From: Actinomyces timonensis DSM 23838
Lineage (GTDB): Bacteria; Actinomycetota; Actinomycetes; Actinomycetales; Actinomycetaceae
Length of the DNA stretch: 64,000 nt
Direction of reading: 5' to 3'
Assembly (NCBI RefSeq): GCF_000295095.1
Contig: NZ_JH806634.1
Coordinates: 163,897-227,896, forward strand
Made by a program: the position numbers and the translations under genes. This document shows, one piece after another, positions 18,101 to 31,242 of the stretch. Every line of letters starts with the position of its first letter. Within the stretch, counting starts at the first letter, position 1. Under the pieces are notes generated by a model that worked only from the letters and a program-made list of their open reading frames with translations, did no database searches and had not been told where the DNA came from.

Positions 18101-18449
18101 GGCCCCATCATTCCAGGAACTCGTCGCCGACCTCGCCGCGCTGGCCGGCTCGGGCACTACCGCCATGGGGGACCCAGGTCCTAGGGGGAGGCGTTATTTA
18201 GATACGGTTCCCAGGCGTAAATCACTTGTCTGACAACTTGTCCCCCGTCACAAGGAAGTGCTTGAATCGTTGCGATCGCGCAGGTGGGGCGCTCGGGGTG
18301 GTCAAGGACCGAGACCGAGCTGTCATCTCGGTAGAGTCTTCCCTGGCCCGCCATGCCGGATGGGTCACATGGCCCGCTGCCCGCGCGCCGACACTGCTGT
18401 GGGCTCCCCGCCAGGGCCATGGCATGAGATTCCCGAAGGAGACTGGCCG
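18101..18449. promoter_or_regulatory. Divergent regulatory region between menG and menJ-nuo
   Basis: 349 nt without a gene. It contains an AT-rich patch at 18193-18206, the palindrome TTGTC-T-GACAA (18226-18236), and ACCGAG/CTCGGT arms at 18314-18332 that overlap a possible -10 TAGAGT (18332-18337). These are candidate operator and promoter elements for the large nuo operon; no -35 is convincing, so their function is inferred. Confidence 0.35.
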
Positions 18450-19781
18450 ATGAGGATCGCCCCCACGAGCCGCAGCGCCCCGCTGGCGCAGCAGCCCGCG
18501 CGCGGGAGCGATCTGACCGCCGACGCCGTCGTCGTCGGCGCGGGCCCCGCCGGCTCATCGGCCGCCTACCATCTGGCCACCCTCGGCCTCGACGTGCTCC
18601 TCGTGGAGAAGAACGAGCTCGGCCGGGACAAGGTCTGCGGCGACGGCCTCACCCCCTCGGCAGTGCGCGAGCTCGCCTCCATGGCCGTGGACACCACCGG
18701 CTGGCAGCGCAACGTCGGCCTGCGCGTCATCGGCGGCGGGCACCGCCTCACCTTCCCCTGGCCCGAGCAGGCCTCCTTCCCCTCCTACGGGATGGCCCGC
18801 CCCCGCGCCCAGCTCGACGCCGACCTCGCCGTCCACGCCCAGCGCGCCGGCGCCCGGCTGCTGACCGGCGTGACCGTCACCGGTCCGGCCCTGACCCCCT
18901 CGGGGCGCGTCGTCGGGGTCGACGCCAAGCCCACCGCCCGCGTCGAGGCCCCCGGCATCGAGGCCCCCTCGCGCCTGAGCGCCCCCCTCGTCATCGACGC
19001 CGGCGGCGTCTCCGCCCGCCTGGCCACGGCCGTGGGACGGGCCAAGAACGAGCGCAAGCCCCTGGGCGTGGCCGTGCGCGCCTACTTCCGCTCCCCGCGC
19101 TCCGACGACGAGTGGATGGAGTCCCAGCTGGAGCTGTGGGACGGCAAGCCCGGCGAGTCCGACCTCCTGCCCGGTTACGGCTGGATCTGGCCCGTGGGCG
19201 ACGGCGTCGTCAACGTCGGCCTCGGCTCCGTCTCCTCTCGCGCGGCCACCACGCGCATCGACTACCGCGCCGCCTTCGCCCGCTGGACGGCCAACTGCCC
19301 GGCCGAGTGGGGCTTCACCCGGGACAACCAGGTCGGGCGTCTCGCCTCCGCCGCGCTGCCCATGGCCTTCAACCGCAAGCCCCACTACGCTGACGGGCTC
19401 ATGCTCCTGGGCGACGCCGGCGGCATGGTCTCCCCCTTCAACGGCGAGGGCATCGCCCAGGCCCTCATGTCCGGGCGCCTGGCCGCCCAGGCCGCCGCCC
19501 AGGCGGCCGTGCGCTCCACCCGGGCCGGCCGCGAGCAGGCCCTCGCGCAGTACCCGGCGGCCCTGAGCGCGGAGATGGGCGGCTACTACACGCTCGGGCG
19601 CCTCTTCGTCGCCCTTATCGAGCACCCCGAGGTCATGCGGATCTGCACCCGCTACGGGCTGCCCCGCAAGAACCTCATGAAACTCGTCACCAAGCTCCTG
19701 TCCGACGGCTGGGAGCGCCGCGGCGGCGACGCCATCGACCACTTCATCCAGCTCCTCACAAGGATGGTGCCAGCAGCATGA
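18450..19781 (+). CDS. Geranylgeranyl reductase-family flavoprotein, probable menaquinone reductase (MenJ-like)
   Basis: 443-aa FAD-dependent oxidoreductase. The N-terminus has the dinucleotide fold ADAVVVGAGPAGSSAAYHLA; later come KVCGDGLTPSAV and the FAD signature LMLLGDAGGMVSPFNGEGI. Relatives saturate isoprenoid double bonds; mycobacterial MenJ reduces one isoprene unit of menaquinone. That substrate is inferred here from position: the stop overlaps the nuoA start (ATGA), with menG just upstream and a polyprenyl synthase at the operon end. A lipid geranylgeranyl group is the alternative substrate. SD AAGGAG precedes ATG 18450; upstream in-frame codons lack an SD. Confidence 0.85.
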   Translation: MRIAPTSRSAPLAQQPARGSDLTADAVVVGAGPAGSSAAYHLATLGLDVLLVEKNELGRDKVCGDGLTPSAVRELASMAVDTTGWQRNVGLRVIGGGHRLTFPWPEQASFPSYGMARPRAQLDADLAVHAQRAGARLLTGVTVTGPALTPSGRVVGVDAKPTARVEAPGIEAPSRLSAPLVIDAGGVSARLATAVGRAKNERKPLGVAVRAYFRSPRSDDEWMESQLELWDGKPGESDLLPGYGWIWPVGDGVVNVGLGSVSSRAATTRIDYRAAFARWTANCPAEWGFTRDNQVGRLASAALPMAFNRKPHYADGLMLLGDAGGMVSPFNGEGIAQALMSGRLAAQAAAQAAVRSTRAGREQALAQYPAALSAEMGGYYTLGRLFVALIEHPEVMRICTRYGLPRKNLMKLVTKLLSDGWERRGGDAIDHFIQLLTRMVPAA

Positions 19782-20137
19782 ATCCGTACGTCTCACTGCT
19801 CATCATGGCCGGGGTGGCGCTCGTCGTCGCGCTGGGCGGGCTCGCCCTGTCCGCGATCATCAGCCCGAACAAGACCAACAAGGTCAAGGTCGCCAACTAC
19901 GAGTGCGGGATCGACCCCACCCCCGTCAACACCGAGACCGGGCGCTTCCCCGTCTCCTTCTACCTCGTGGGCATGACCTTCATCATCTTCGACGTCGAGG
20001 TCGTCTTCCTCTACCCCTGGGCCACCGCCTTCGCCCGGCTCGGGTTCTTCGGGCTGTCCGCCGCCCTCGTCTTCATCGCCCTCATCACGGTGCCCTACAT
20101 CCTGGAGTGGCGCCGCGGCGGTCTGGACTGGGACTGA
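19778..20137 (+). CDS. nuoA: NADH-quinone oxidoreductase subunit A
   Basis: 119-aa membrane subunit with three helices. The conserved loop YECGIDP(T)P is followed by [21 protein letters not shown] and a third helix ending [13 protein letters not shown]. It sits in the membrane arm near the quinone site. Its start overlaps the preceding reductase stop, so the nuo operon begins with or includes that gene. Confidence 0.96.
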   Translation: MNPYVSLLIMAGVALVVALGGLALSAIISPNKTNKVKVANYECGIDPTPVNTETGRFPVSFYLVGMTFIIFDVEVVFLYPWATAFARLGFFGLSAALVFIALITVPYILEWRRGGLDWD

Positions 20138-20168
20138 GCGGGACACGACGGAAGAGAGGCACGCAGCG

Positions 20169-20789
20169 ATGAACATGAACCGCTACCGCGACAAGATGAG
20201 GTCCATCCCCTCCAAGCGGGATGACCTGACCGCCCAGGCCATCGAGTCCGTCGAGGGTCCCGGCTTCCTGCTCACCAGTGTCGAGAAGCTCGCCGACCTG
20301 GGGCAGGCCCGCTCCCTGTGGCCCGTCACCATGGGCCTTGCCTGCTGCGCCATCGAGATGATGGCCACCGGCACCCCCCGCTTCGACATGGCCCGCTTCG
20401 GCTGGGAGGTCTTCCGCGCCTCGCCCCGCCATGCGGACGTCATGATCGTCTCGGGCCGCCTCTCCCACAAGATGGCCCCCATCATCCGCAACGTCTACGA
20501 CTCGATGCCCGAGCCCAAGTGGGTCATCTCCATGGGCGCCTGCGCCTCCTCCGGCGGCATCTTCAACAACTACGCCATCGTCCAGGGCTGCGACCACGTG
20601 GTTCCGGTGGACATCTACCTGCCCGGCTGCCCGCCCCGCCCCGAGATGCTCATCAACGCCATGCTCGAGCTCACCCGCCAGATCGAGTCCAAGCCCATGC
20701 TCAAGCACCGCGAGGAGATCGCGCGCGCCGTCGAGGCCGCCGCCCTCGCCGCCACACCCGTGTCCGAGATGAAGGGCCAGCTCGCATGA
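20169..20789 (+). CDS. nuoB: NADH-quinone oxidoreductase subunit B
   Basis: 206-aa peripheral subunit that carries iron-sulfur cluster N2, the electron donor to menaquinone. Cys ligands lie in [23 protein letters not shown] and [11 protein letters not shown] second in-frame ATG lies two codons downstream; the first is used because GAGAGG is upstream at SD distance. The stop overlaps the nuoC ATG. Confidence 0.97.
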   Translation: MNMNRYRDKMRSIPSKRDDLTAQAIESVEGPGFLLTSVEKLADLGQARSLWPVTMGLACCAIEMMATGTPRFDMARFGWEVFRASPRHADVMIVSGRLSHKMAPIIRNVYDSMPEPKWVISMGACASSGGIFNNYAIVQGCDHVVPVDIYLPGCPPRPEMLINAMLELTRQIESKPMLKHREEIARAVEAAALAATPVSEMKGQLA

Positions 20790-21564
20790 GTGACACCACC
20801 GCGCCCACCGACGGCGCCCTCTCCGAGGAGCTCCAGGCCCCCGTCCCCGCGGGGCCGGCCGTGCCCGAGATCGCCGGCACCCCCGTGCGCCCCGAGCTGC
20901 GCGTCGAGGTCGTCTCGCGCCACGCCGGGCAGTTCGGCGCCGCCGACTCCGGCGACACCACCGGCTACGGCCTCACCCAGTCCGCCGTCACCCTGGCCCC
21001 CGCCGCCACCCGCCCCTACGGCGGCTGGTTCGACGGCGCCGTCGACGCCCTCATCGAGGACCTGCGTGAGGCCGGCGTCGACCCGGCCGCTGCCATCGAG
21101 AAGGTCGTCATCGAGCACGACGAGCTCACCCTGTTCATCGTCCGCGAGCACCTGCTCGACGTCGTCGCCCCCCTGCGGGACGACCAGGACCTGCGCTTCG
21201 AGCTGTGCCTGGGCGTCAACGGCGTCCACTACCCCCTCATGGCCGGGCGCGAGCTCCACGCCTGCTTCCAGTTCATGAGCCTCACCCACGGCGCGCGGAT
21301 GATCCGCCTGGAGGTCACCTGCCCCGAGTCCGACCCGCACGTGCCCTCCATCGTCTCCCTCTACCCCGGGGACGACTGGCACGAGCGCGAGACCTGGGAC
21401 CTCATGGGCATCATCTTCGACGGGCACCCCCACCTCACCCGATCGGCCATGCCCGACGACTGGGTCGGCCACCCGCAGCGCAAGGACTACCCGCTCGGCG
21501 GCATCCCCGTCGAGTACAAGGGCGCCACCACCCCGCCCGCCGACACCCGGAGGTCGTACCGCTG

Positions 21565-21565
<1 letters not shown>
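20786..21565 (+). CDS. nuoC: NADH-quinone oxidoreductase subunit C
   Basis: 259-aa hydrophilic subunit. A variable Ala/Pro-rich N-terminus of ~60 residues precedes the 30-kDa-subunit core, seen in [34 protein letters not shown] and [11 protein letters not shown]. It joins NuoB and NuoD. ATGA overlap with nuoB and a one-base TGATG overlap with nuoD indicate coupled translation. Confidence 0.95.
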
Positions 21566-22952
<1,387 letters not shown>

Positions 22953-22953
<1 letters not shown>

Positions 22954-23704
22954 TGAGCACGAACCCGACCACCGCGGCGCCCACGGCCGGCCAGGCCGCC
23001 GCCCCCGCCATCCCCGTCATCCCCGCGGCCCTCACCGCCGCCTGGGACGAGGCCACCGCCGCCCAGCTCCTCGCCGACATCGAGGCCATCAAGGGCCGCT
23101 ACCCCGCCGAGCACCAGCGCAGCGCCCTCATCCCCATGCTCCACCTCATCCAGAGCGTCGACGGCTACGTCTCGCCCGCGGGCATCGCCCTGTGCGCCGA
23201 GGAGCTCGGGCTCACCCGCTCCGAGGTGAGCGCCGTGGCCACCTTCTACAGCCAGTTCCGCCGCCACCCCTCGGGCGAGTACCACGTGGGCGTGTGCACC
23301 AATGCCCTGTGCGCCGTCATGGGAGGCGACGAGATCTGGGAGGCCGTCTCCGCCCACACGGGGCTCGGCTCCGATGAGACGAGCGAGAACGGCCGCATCA
23401 GCCTCGAGCGCATCGAGTGCAACGCCGGCTGCGACTACGCCCCCATCGTCATGGTCAACTGGGAGTTCTTCGACAACCAGACGCCGGAGAGCGCCGTCGC
23501 CCTCATCGACGCGCTCGACGCCGGCGAGGGCGCCCGCCCCACCCGCGGGCCGGACACCCTGCCGACCTTCCGCGCCAACGAGCGCGTCCTGGCCGGCTTC
23601 GAGGACGGCCACGCCGACGAGGGCCCCTCGGCCGGCGAGCCCAGCCTCCTCGGCCAGCGCATCGCCGCGGCCAACGGCTGGACCAGCCCGAAGGAGGACA
23701 CGAA

Positions 23705-23708
<4 letters not shown>
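22953..23708 (+). CDS. nuoE: NADH-quinone oxidoreductase subunit E
   Basis: 251-aa 24-kDa-type subunit with a thioredoxin-like [2Fe-2S] domain. Ligands are the Cys residues in VGVCTNALCAVMG and ECNAGCDYAP. The N-terminal helical part has RSALIPMLHLIQ and VATFYSQFR. A ~50-residue C-terminal tail goes beyond the core. ATG overlaps the nuoD stop; the stop overlaps the nuoF GTG. Confidence 0.95.
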
Positions 23709-25057
<1,349 letters not shown>

Positions 25058-25060
25058 GTC

Positions 25061-27823
25061 ATGACTGAGATGGTCAACATCACGATCGACGGCGTGCCCG
25101 TCGAGGTCGCCAAGGGAACGCTGCTCATCCGCGCCGCGGAGCAGATCGGCGTGCGCATCCCGCGCTTCTGCGACCACCCCCTGCTCGGCCCCTCGGCCAA
25201 CTGCCGCCAGTGCCTCGTCGAGGTCGCCATGCCGGACCGCGAGGGCAATGTGCGGCCCATGCCCAAGCCGCAGCCCTCCTGCGCGATGACCGCCACCGAG
25301 GGCATGGAGATCTCCACCCAGGCCACGAGCGCCGTCGCCGCCAAGGCCCAGGCCGGCACCATGGAGTTCCTCCTCATCAACCACCCCCTGGACTGCCCCA
25401 TCTGCGACAAGGCCGGAGAGTGCCCCCTGCAGAACCAGGCGCTGGAGCTCATGGCGACCGGCGGCCAGTCCGTCACCCGCTTCACCGACGTCAAGCGCAC
25501 CTTTCCCAAGCCCCTGCGCCTGACCAGCAACGTCCTGCTCGACCGCGACCGCTGCATCCTGTGCCAGCGCTGCGTGCGCTTCGCCGACCAGATCGCCGGC
25601 GACCCCTTCATCGCCCTCCAGGGGCGCGGCGGCGGGCACCCCGCCACCGACGGGCACTCCGGCGGCCTCTACTCCGAGCAGATCGGCCGCTTCGACTCCA
25701 CCGTCCTCGACTTCCTCGACCCCGAGGCGCCCGCCCCTGGCGCCCAGTCCATCCGCGGCGCGCACGGCCTCACCCCGGCCGAGGGCCTTGCCGGCCCCTC
25801 CGGCGACCCCGGCGCCGCCGACGGCCTCGCCCCCGGGCCGATCGACCCGGGCCGTGGCGACCTCGATGTCTCCGGGCGCCCCTTCGCCTCCTACTTCTCG
25901 GGCAACATCATCCAGATCTGCCCGGTCGGGGCGCTCACCTCGGCGCGCTACCGCTTCCGCGCCCGCCCCGTGGACCTCGTCTCCACCCCCTCGGTCACCG
26001 AGCACGACGCCTCCGGCTCCGCCATCCGCGTCGACATGCGCCGCGGCACCGTCCTGCGGCGCCTGGCCGGCAACGACCCCGAGGTCAACGAGGAGTGGAT
26101 CACCGACAAGGACCGCTTCGCCTTCCAGTGGGCCACCGCTCCCGACCGCCTGACCACGCCGCTCGTGCGCGACGAATCCGGCCAGCTCGTGCCCACCTCC
26201 TGGTCCGACGCCCTCGATGTGGCCGCCCAGGGCCTGGCCCGCGCCACCGCCGACGGCGGGGTCGGGCTCCTGCCCGGCGCGCGCCTCACGCTGGAGGACG
26301 CCTGGGCCTGGTCCCGCTTCGCCCGCGCCGTCCTGGGCACCAACGACATCGACCAGCGCGTGCGCGACCACAGCGCCGAGGAGGACACCTTCCTCGCCGC
26401 CCGCGTGGCCGGCACGGGCCTGGGCGCTGTCACCTACACGAGCCTCGAGACCGCCGGCCAGGTCCTCCTGGTCGGCCTGGAGCCCGAGGACGAGTGCGGC
26501 TCGCTCTTCCTGCGCCTGCGCAAGGGCGTGCGCGCCGGCGGCGTGAGGGTCGCCTCCCTCACCAGCGTGCTCACCCCCGGCCAGGCCAAGATGAGCGCCG
26601 AGTCCATCCTCGTCGCCCCCGGCGACGAGGCCCGCGCCGTCGCCCTCCTGACCCAGACGCACCCGGCGCTCGTCGAGGCCCTCAAGGCCGACGGCGCCAC
26701 GATCCTCGTCGGCGAGCGCGCCGCCGCCACGCCCGGCCTGCTCACCACCATCGACACCCTGGCCACCGCCACCGGCGCGCGCCTGGCCTGGGTGCCGCGC
26801 CGCGCTGGCGAGCGCGGCGGTATCGAGGCCGGCGCCCTGCCCTTCCTCCTTCCCGGGGGACGGCCCGTGGCCGACGCCACCGCCCGCGAGCAGGTCGCCG
26901 CCGCCTGGGGGATCCCCACCACCGGCGAGAACGCGCGTCCGCTTCCCGAGGCGCCCGGCCGCGACACCACCGCGATCCTGACCGCCCTCACCGACGGCGA
27001 GCTCGGCGGCCTGGTCATCGGCGGTGTCGACCTTCGCGACTTCCCCGACCCGGGACTCGCCCGCGCGGCCCTGGCGGCCTCCGCCTTCACCGTCCAGCTG
27101 GAGGTGCGCCGCTCCGAGGCCTCCGAGCACGCCGACGTCGTCCTCCCCGTGGCGCCGCCCGCGGAGAAGAACGGCACCTTCGTCAACTGGGAGGGGCGCG
27201 TGCGCCCCTTCGGGCAGGCCCACGTCTCGCGCACCCGCACCGACCGGCAGGTCCTCGGGATGCTCGCAGCCGAGATGGGCTCGGACCTGGGCGTGGAGCG
27301 CCTCGAGACCCTCCACGCCGAGCTCGCCGGCCTGGGACTGTGGGCGGGCGTGCGCCCCGCCGTCGCCTTCAGCGAGGAGGCCGCCGCGCAGACGGCCGAG
27401 CCCGCAGCGCCGTCGTCGGCCCCCTCGGGCCTGGCCGCGGTGCTCGCCACGCACAAGCCCATGCTCGACGCCGGGCGCCTCCAGGACGGCGAGGCCTTCC
27501 TCGCCGCCACGGCCCTGCGCCCCGTCGCCCGCCTCGGTGCCGACCTCGCCTCCCGCCTGGGCGTCACCGGCGGTCAGACGGTTGAGATCTCCACCGGCAC
27601 AGGCGCGATCCGCCTGCCCGCGGTCATCGGGGGAGTCGCCGACGGCGTCGTCTGGCTCCCCGAGTGCTCCGCCGGATCCACCGTGCGCCAGAGCCTCGGC
27701 GCCCGCCACGGCTCGCCCGTGCGCGTGTCCCTTCCCCTCGGCGCTGAACCCGGGACCCCCGGGCCCGCCGGCATCACCGGCACTGACCAGCCCAACACGT
27801 CCACTGCGGAGGTGGTCCGATGA
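25061..27823 (+). CDS. nuoG: NADH-quinone oxidoreductase subunit G
   Basis: 920-aa 75-kDa-type subunit. The N-terminal domain holds a [2Fe-2S] cluster (RFCDHP and ANCRQCLVEV) and two [4Fe-4S] clusters, with ligands in NHPLDCPICDKAGECPLQ and DRCILCQRCVRFAD. A long acidic Pro/Gly/Ala insertion at about 190-270 interrupts the ferredoxin part before ICPVGALTS. The C-terminal two thirds are molybdopterin-oxidoreductase-like without an active cofactor site expected. Long reading frames on the opposite strand here are shadows. Confidence 0.96.
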   Translation: MTEMVNITIDGVPVEVAKGTLLIRAAEQIGVRIPRFCDHPLLGPSANCRQCLVEVAMPDREGNVRPMPKPQPSCAMTATEGMEISTQATSAVAAKAQAGTMEFLLINHPLDCPICDKAGECPLQNQALELMATGGQSVTRFTDVKRTFPKPLRLTSNVLLDRDRCILCQRCVRFADQIAGDPFIALQGRGGGHPATDGHSGGLYSEQIGRFDSTVLDFLDPEAPAPGAQSIRGAHGLTPAEGLAGPSGDPGAADGLAPGPIDPGRGDLDVSGRPFASYFSGNIIQICPVGALTSARYRFRARPVDLVSTPSVTEHDASGSAIRVDMRRGTVLRRLAGNDPEVNEEWITDKDRFAFQWATAPDRLTTPLVRDESGQLVPTSWSDALDVAAQGLARATADGGVGLLPGARLTLEDAWAWSRFARAVLGTNDIDQRVRDHSAEEDTFLAARVAGTGLGAVTYTSLETAGQVLLVGLEPEDECGSLFLRLRKGVRAGGVRVASLTSVLTPGQAKMSAESILVAPGDEARAVALLTQTHPALVEALKADGATILVGERAAATPGLLTTIDTLATATGARLAWVPRRAGERGGIEAGALPFLLPGGRPVADATAREQVAAAWGIPTTGENARPLPEAPGRDTTAILTALTDGELGGLVIGGVDLRDFPDPGLARAALAASAFTVQLEVRRSEASEHADVVLPVAPPAEKNGTFVNWEGRVRPFGQAHVSRTRTDRQVLGMLAAEMGSDLGVERLETLHAELAGLGLWAGVRPAVAFSEEAAAQTAEPAAPSSAPSGLAAVLATHKPMLDAGRLQDGEAFLAATALRPVARLGADLASRLGVTGGQTVEISTGTGAIRLPAVIGGVADGVVWLPECSAGSTVRQSLGARHGSPVRVSLPLGAEPGTPGPAGITGTDQPNTSTAEVVR

Positions 27824-29250
27824 GCACCGCGTCACTCATCCTCGCCCCGGCGGCGCTGCCCGTCGCCGCGAGCGGGGGCGTCACAGCCGACTTCAGCGGG
27901 GAGACCTGGTGGCTCACGCTGCTCAAGGCCGTCTTCCTGCTGGCCTTCCTCATCCTGTCCGTCATCATGGTCCTGTGGGTGGAGCGCCGCGGCCTGGCCC
28001 GCATGCAGACCCGCCCCGGGCCCAACGTCAACGGCCCCTTCGGGCTCTTCCAGGCCATCGCCGACGCCACGAAGCTCATCCTCAAGGAGGACTTCTGGCT
28101 CGGCGGCGCTGAGAAGCTCCTCTACCTGGCGGCCCCGATCCTCACGGCCTTCACGGCCTTCATGGTCTACGCGATCATCCCCTTCGGCCCCGAGGTCTCC
28201 ATCTTCGGGCACCACACGCCCCTGCAGATGGCCGACTTCCCGGTGGCGATCCTCTACGTCCTAGCCGTCGCCTCCTTCGGCGTCTACGGCATCATCCTGG
28301 GCGGATGGTCCACGCACTCCACCTACCCGCTGCTGGGCGCCGTGCGCAGCGCCGCGCAGGTCATCTCCTACGAGCTGAGCATGAGCCTGTCGATCCTCAC
28401 GGTCTTCCTCGCCTCGGCGACGATGTCCACCTCCGGGATCGTCGCCGCGCAGGAGAGGATGTGGTGGGGCATCGCCATGATCCCCAGCTTCCTCATCTAC
28501 GTCGTCTCCATGGTCGGCGAGGTCAACCGCCTGCCCTTCGACCTTCCCGAGGCCGAGGGCGAGCTCGTCGCCGGCCACATGGTGGAGTACTCCTCGATGA
28601 AGTTCGCCTGGTACTTCCTGGGCGAGTACATCAACATGTTCAACGTCTCCGCCGTGTGCGTCACCCTGTTCCTGGGCGGCTGGCACTCCGGATTCGGCTG
28701 GCTGTGGGCCGGCTCGAACGAGGGCTGGTGGCCGATGCTCTGGTTCATCGGCAAGGTCTGGACCGTCATGTTCTTCATGATCTGGACCCGCGGGACCCTT
28801 GTGCGCATCCGCTACGACCACTTCATGAAGCTCGGCTGGAAGTTCCTCATCCCGGTGTCCCTGGCATGGTTCGTGCTGGTCGCCGTCGTCCAGGGCTACC
28901 GCTCCTTCTCCGGCGGCTCCACGCGGGGCCTGCTCATGGTCCTGGCCGCCGTCTTCCTCGTGGCCATGCTCGTCCTGCTCTTCCTGCCCGCCGGTGACGA
29001 CGACGCCGCTGGCGGTACTGCCCGCGCTGGCCGGGGTGCCGACGGCGACCTCGTCGCCCCCGGGGAGGAGTTCGACGCCTACGCGGGCGGCTACCCCGTC
29101 CCGCCGATGCCCGGCCAGAGCCTGCCGGTGACGCCCAGGGCCCGCCGCGCCGCCGCGATGGCCGCCGGCGCCCTCGCCCCGGCGGGCGCCGCAGCGGGTG
29201 CCGCCCGCCCCCAGTCCGCCGCGACCTCCCAGGAGGGGACCGATGACTGA
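27820..29250 (+). CDS. nuoH: NADH-quinone oxidoreductase subunit H
   Basis: 476-aa membrane subunit linking the quinone chamber to the membrane arm. Core motifs are [48 protein letters not shown] and [21 protein letters not shown] hydrophilic Ala/Gly/Pro tail of ~85 residues follows the last helix. ATGA overlap with nuoG; the end overlaps nuoI by 8 nt. Confidence 0.96.
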   Translation: MSTASLILAPAALPVAASGGVTADFSGETWWLTLLKAVFLLAFLILSVIMVLWVERRGLARMQTRPGPNVNGPFGLFQAIADATKLILKEDFWLGGAEKLLYLAAPILTAFTAFMVYAIIPFGPEVSIFGHHTPLQMADFPVAILYVLAVASFGVYGIILGGWSTHSTYPLLGAVRSAAQVISYELSMSLSILTVFLASATMSTSGIVAAQERMWWGIAMIPSFLIYVVSMVGEVNRLPFDLPEAEGELVAGHMVEYSSMKFAWYFLGEYINMFNVSAVCVTLFLGGWHSGFGWLWAGSNEGWWPMLWFIGKVWTVMFFMIWTRGTLVRIRYDHFMKLGWKFLIPVSLAWFVLVAVVQGYRSFSGGSTRGLLMVLAAVFLVAMLVLLFLPAGDDDAAGGTARAGRGADGDLVAPGEEFDAYAGGYPVPPMPGQSLPVTPRARRAAAMAAGALAPAGAAAGAARPQSAATSQEGTDD

Positions 29251-29935
29251 CCAGACTCCCGCCCCGCGCGCCAGCGCCTCCGCCCACGACCGCTGGCTGC
29301 GCGACGCCCCCGGCCCCCTGGCCCGGGCCTTCGCGCCCGTGGCCGGGTACGGGGTGACGATCTCCTCGATGTTCCGGCCCACGGTCACCGAGCAGTACCC
29401 CTTCGAGCCGGCCAACCTCATGCCGCGCTACCACGGGCGCCACCAGCTCAACCGCTACGACGACGGCCTGGAGAAGTGCATCGGCTGCGAGCTGTGCGCC
29501 TGGGCCTGCCCCGCCGACGCGATCTACGTCGAGGCGGCGGACAACGCCCCCGGCGCGCAGTACTCGCCCGGCGAGCGCTACGGCCGCGTCTACCAGATCA
29601 ACTACCTGCGCTGCATCTTCTGCGGCATGTGCATCGAGGCCTGCCCCACCCGGGCCCTGACGATGACCCACGAGATCGAGGAACTGGTCGGCCCCACCCG
29701 CACCGGCCTCATCTACGAGAAGGCCGACCTCCTCGCCCCCGTCCCCGCCGGCGCCCTGGACGCCCCGCACCCCATGGTCGAGGGCACCGAGGACGGCGAC
29801 TACTACCGCGGCGCCGTCACCGGGCCGACCCAGGCGCAGGCCGACTGGGTGCGCGCCCACCGGCCCGAGGACCCGACCCTCGCCACCGCGAAGGTCGTGG
29901 CGGCCCCCGCGAGGCCGAAGGAGGCCGTGCGATGA
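29243..29935 (+). CDS. nuoI: NADH-quinone oxidoreductase subunit I
   Basis: 230-aa ferredoxin-like subunit passing electrons to NuoB. Two [4Fe-4S] motifs are intact, [12 protein letters not shown] and [12 protein letters not shown], after the [19 protein letters not shown] segment. SD AGGAGG precedes ATG 29243 inside the nuoH end; upstream in-frame codons lack one. The C-terminus carries an extra ~70 residues with [13 protein letters not shown]. Confidence 0.96.
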   Translation: MTDQTPAPRASASAHDRWLRDAPGPLARAFAPVAGYGVTISSMFRPTVTEQYPFEPANLMPRYHGRHQLNRYDDGLEKCIGCELCAWACPADAIYVEAADNAPGAQYSPGERYGRVYQINYLRCIFCGMCIEACPTRALTMTHEIEELVGPTRTGLIYEKADLLAPVPAGALDAPHPMVEGTEDGDYYRGAVTGPTQAQADWVRAHRPEDPTLATAKVVAAPARPKEAVR

Positions 29936-30936
29936 GCTCACCCATCATCCTCCCGCTGGCAGCGGCGCCCGTGGCTCCCACAGCGCCCGCGCTCGCGGCC
30001 CTGAGCAGCACCGGGACGGTGACCCTCGGCGAGACGATCCTCTTCGGCGTCGTCGCCCTGGTGACCATCGCCTGCGGCGTCGGGCTGCTCACCGCGAAGC
30101 GCGCCGTCGCGGCCGCGGTCAACATGATCGTCATCATGATCGGCCTGGCGATCCTCTACATCGCCAACGAGGCCCCCTTCCTGGGCGTCACCCAGGTGGT
30201 GGTCTACACCGGCGCGATCATGACCCTCGTCCTATTCGTCATCATGCTCGTCGGAGTCGGCGGGGAGGAGCCCGTGGGCGCCACCACGTCCCGGGCGCAG
30301 GTCCCGCTTATCGCCCTGACCGGCGCGGCCCTCGCGGGCGCCCTCGGCCTGGCGGTCTGGCAGACCACCCTGCCGCGCCCCGCCGGGCTCGACTCCGGCT
30401 CGGCCGCCGAACCCGCCGAGCTCGCCACCGCCCTGTTCAGCCGCCACGTCGTCACCATGGAGCTCACCGCGATGCTCCTCATCGTGGCGGCCCTGGGGGC
30501 GCTCACCCTCACGCACCGCCAGCGCATCCGCCCCAAGCGCTCCCAGGCGAGGATCGCCCAGGACAAGCTGCGCGACTACGCCGTCAAGGGAACCCACCCC
30601 GGCCAGCGGCCCATGCCCGGCGTCTACGCCGCCACCAACTCCGCGGCCGCCCCCGCCCTGGACGCCGACGGCGCCGCCGTCGAGGAATCCATCCCGCGCG
30701 TCCTGCGCGCCCGGGATCTGGGCTACGAGCTCGCCGAGATCTCTCCCGAGACCGCGGCCGCCGCGAGGGCCGGCCAGATCCGCTCCCGCACGGAGGCGCG
30801 CATCGCCCAGTCCGGCATGGCCTCCATGCCCGGCGCCGCCGCCCCCGCGGTGGTTCAGCCCATGGCCGCCCCGGCCCTGCCCGAGGCCCCGGCCGCCGAC
30901 CCGAGCCTGACCGAGGCGAAGGAGGAGGACAAGTGA
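29932..30936 (+). CDS. nuoJ: NADH-quinone oxidoreductase subunit J with long C-terminal tail
   Basis: 334-aa membrane subunit. The first ~190 residues form the five-helix NuoJ core, with [35 protein letters not shown] and an [10 protein letters not shown] end. About 140 hydrophilic residues rich in Ala/Pro follow, absent from most NuoJ proteins. The tail holds [15 protein letters not shown] and is cytosolic by topology. ATGA overlap with nuoI; the stop overlaps the nuoK GTG. Confidence 0.93.
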   Translation: MSSPIILPLAAAPVAPTAPALAALSSTGTVTLGETILFGVVALVTIACGVGLLTAKRAVAAAVNMIVIMIGLAILYIANEAPFLGVTQVVVYTGAIMTLVLFVIMLVGVGGEEPVGATTSRAQVPLIALTGAALAGALGLAVWQTTLPRPAGLDSGSAAEPAELATALFSRHVVTMELTAMLLIVAALGALTLTHRQRIRPKRSQARIAQDKLRDYAVKGTHPGQRPMPGVYAATNSAAAPALDADGAAVEESIPRVLRARDLGYELAEISPETAAAARAGQIRSRTEARIAQSGMASMPGAAAPAVVQPMAAPALPEAPAADPSLTEAKEEDK

Positions 30937-31232
30937 GCATCGGCCTCTACATCATCCTGGCGATCATCCTGTTCGCCCTCGGCGCGCTCACCGTGCTGCT
31001 GCGCCGCAACGCGATCATCGAGCTCATGGGCGTTGAGCTCATGCTCAACGCCGTCAACCTCGTGCTCGTCACCTTCTCCCGCGTCCACGGCAACCTGACG
31101 GGGCAGATCTTCGCCTTCTTCGTCATCGTCGTGGCCGCCGCGGAGGTCGTCGTGGGGCTGAGCATCGTCGTGTCCATCTTCCGAACCCGCAGGGGAGTGT
31201 CGGTCGACGACATCAACCTGCTCAAGAACTGA
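30933..31232 (+). CDS. nuoK: NADH-quinone oxidoreductase subunit K
   Basis: 99-aa proton-channel subunit with three helices. The conserved Glu pair is in [18 protein letters not shown] and in [13 protein letters not shown]; it ends [13 protein letters not shown] start overlaps the nuoJ stop. Confidence 0.97.
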   Translation: MSIGLYIILAIILFALGALTVLLRRNAIIELMGVELMLNAVNLVLVTFSRVHGNLTGQIFAFFVIVVAAAEVVVGLSIVVSIFRTRRGVSVDDINLLKN

Positions 31233-31242
31233 AGGGGCTGAC

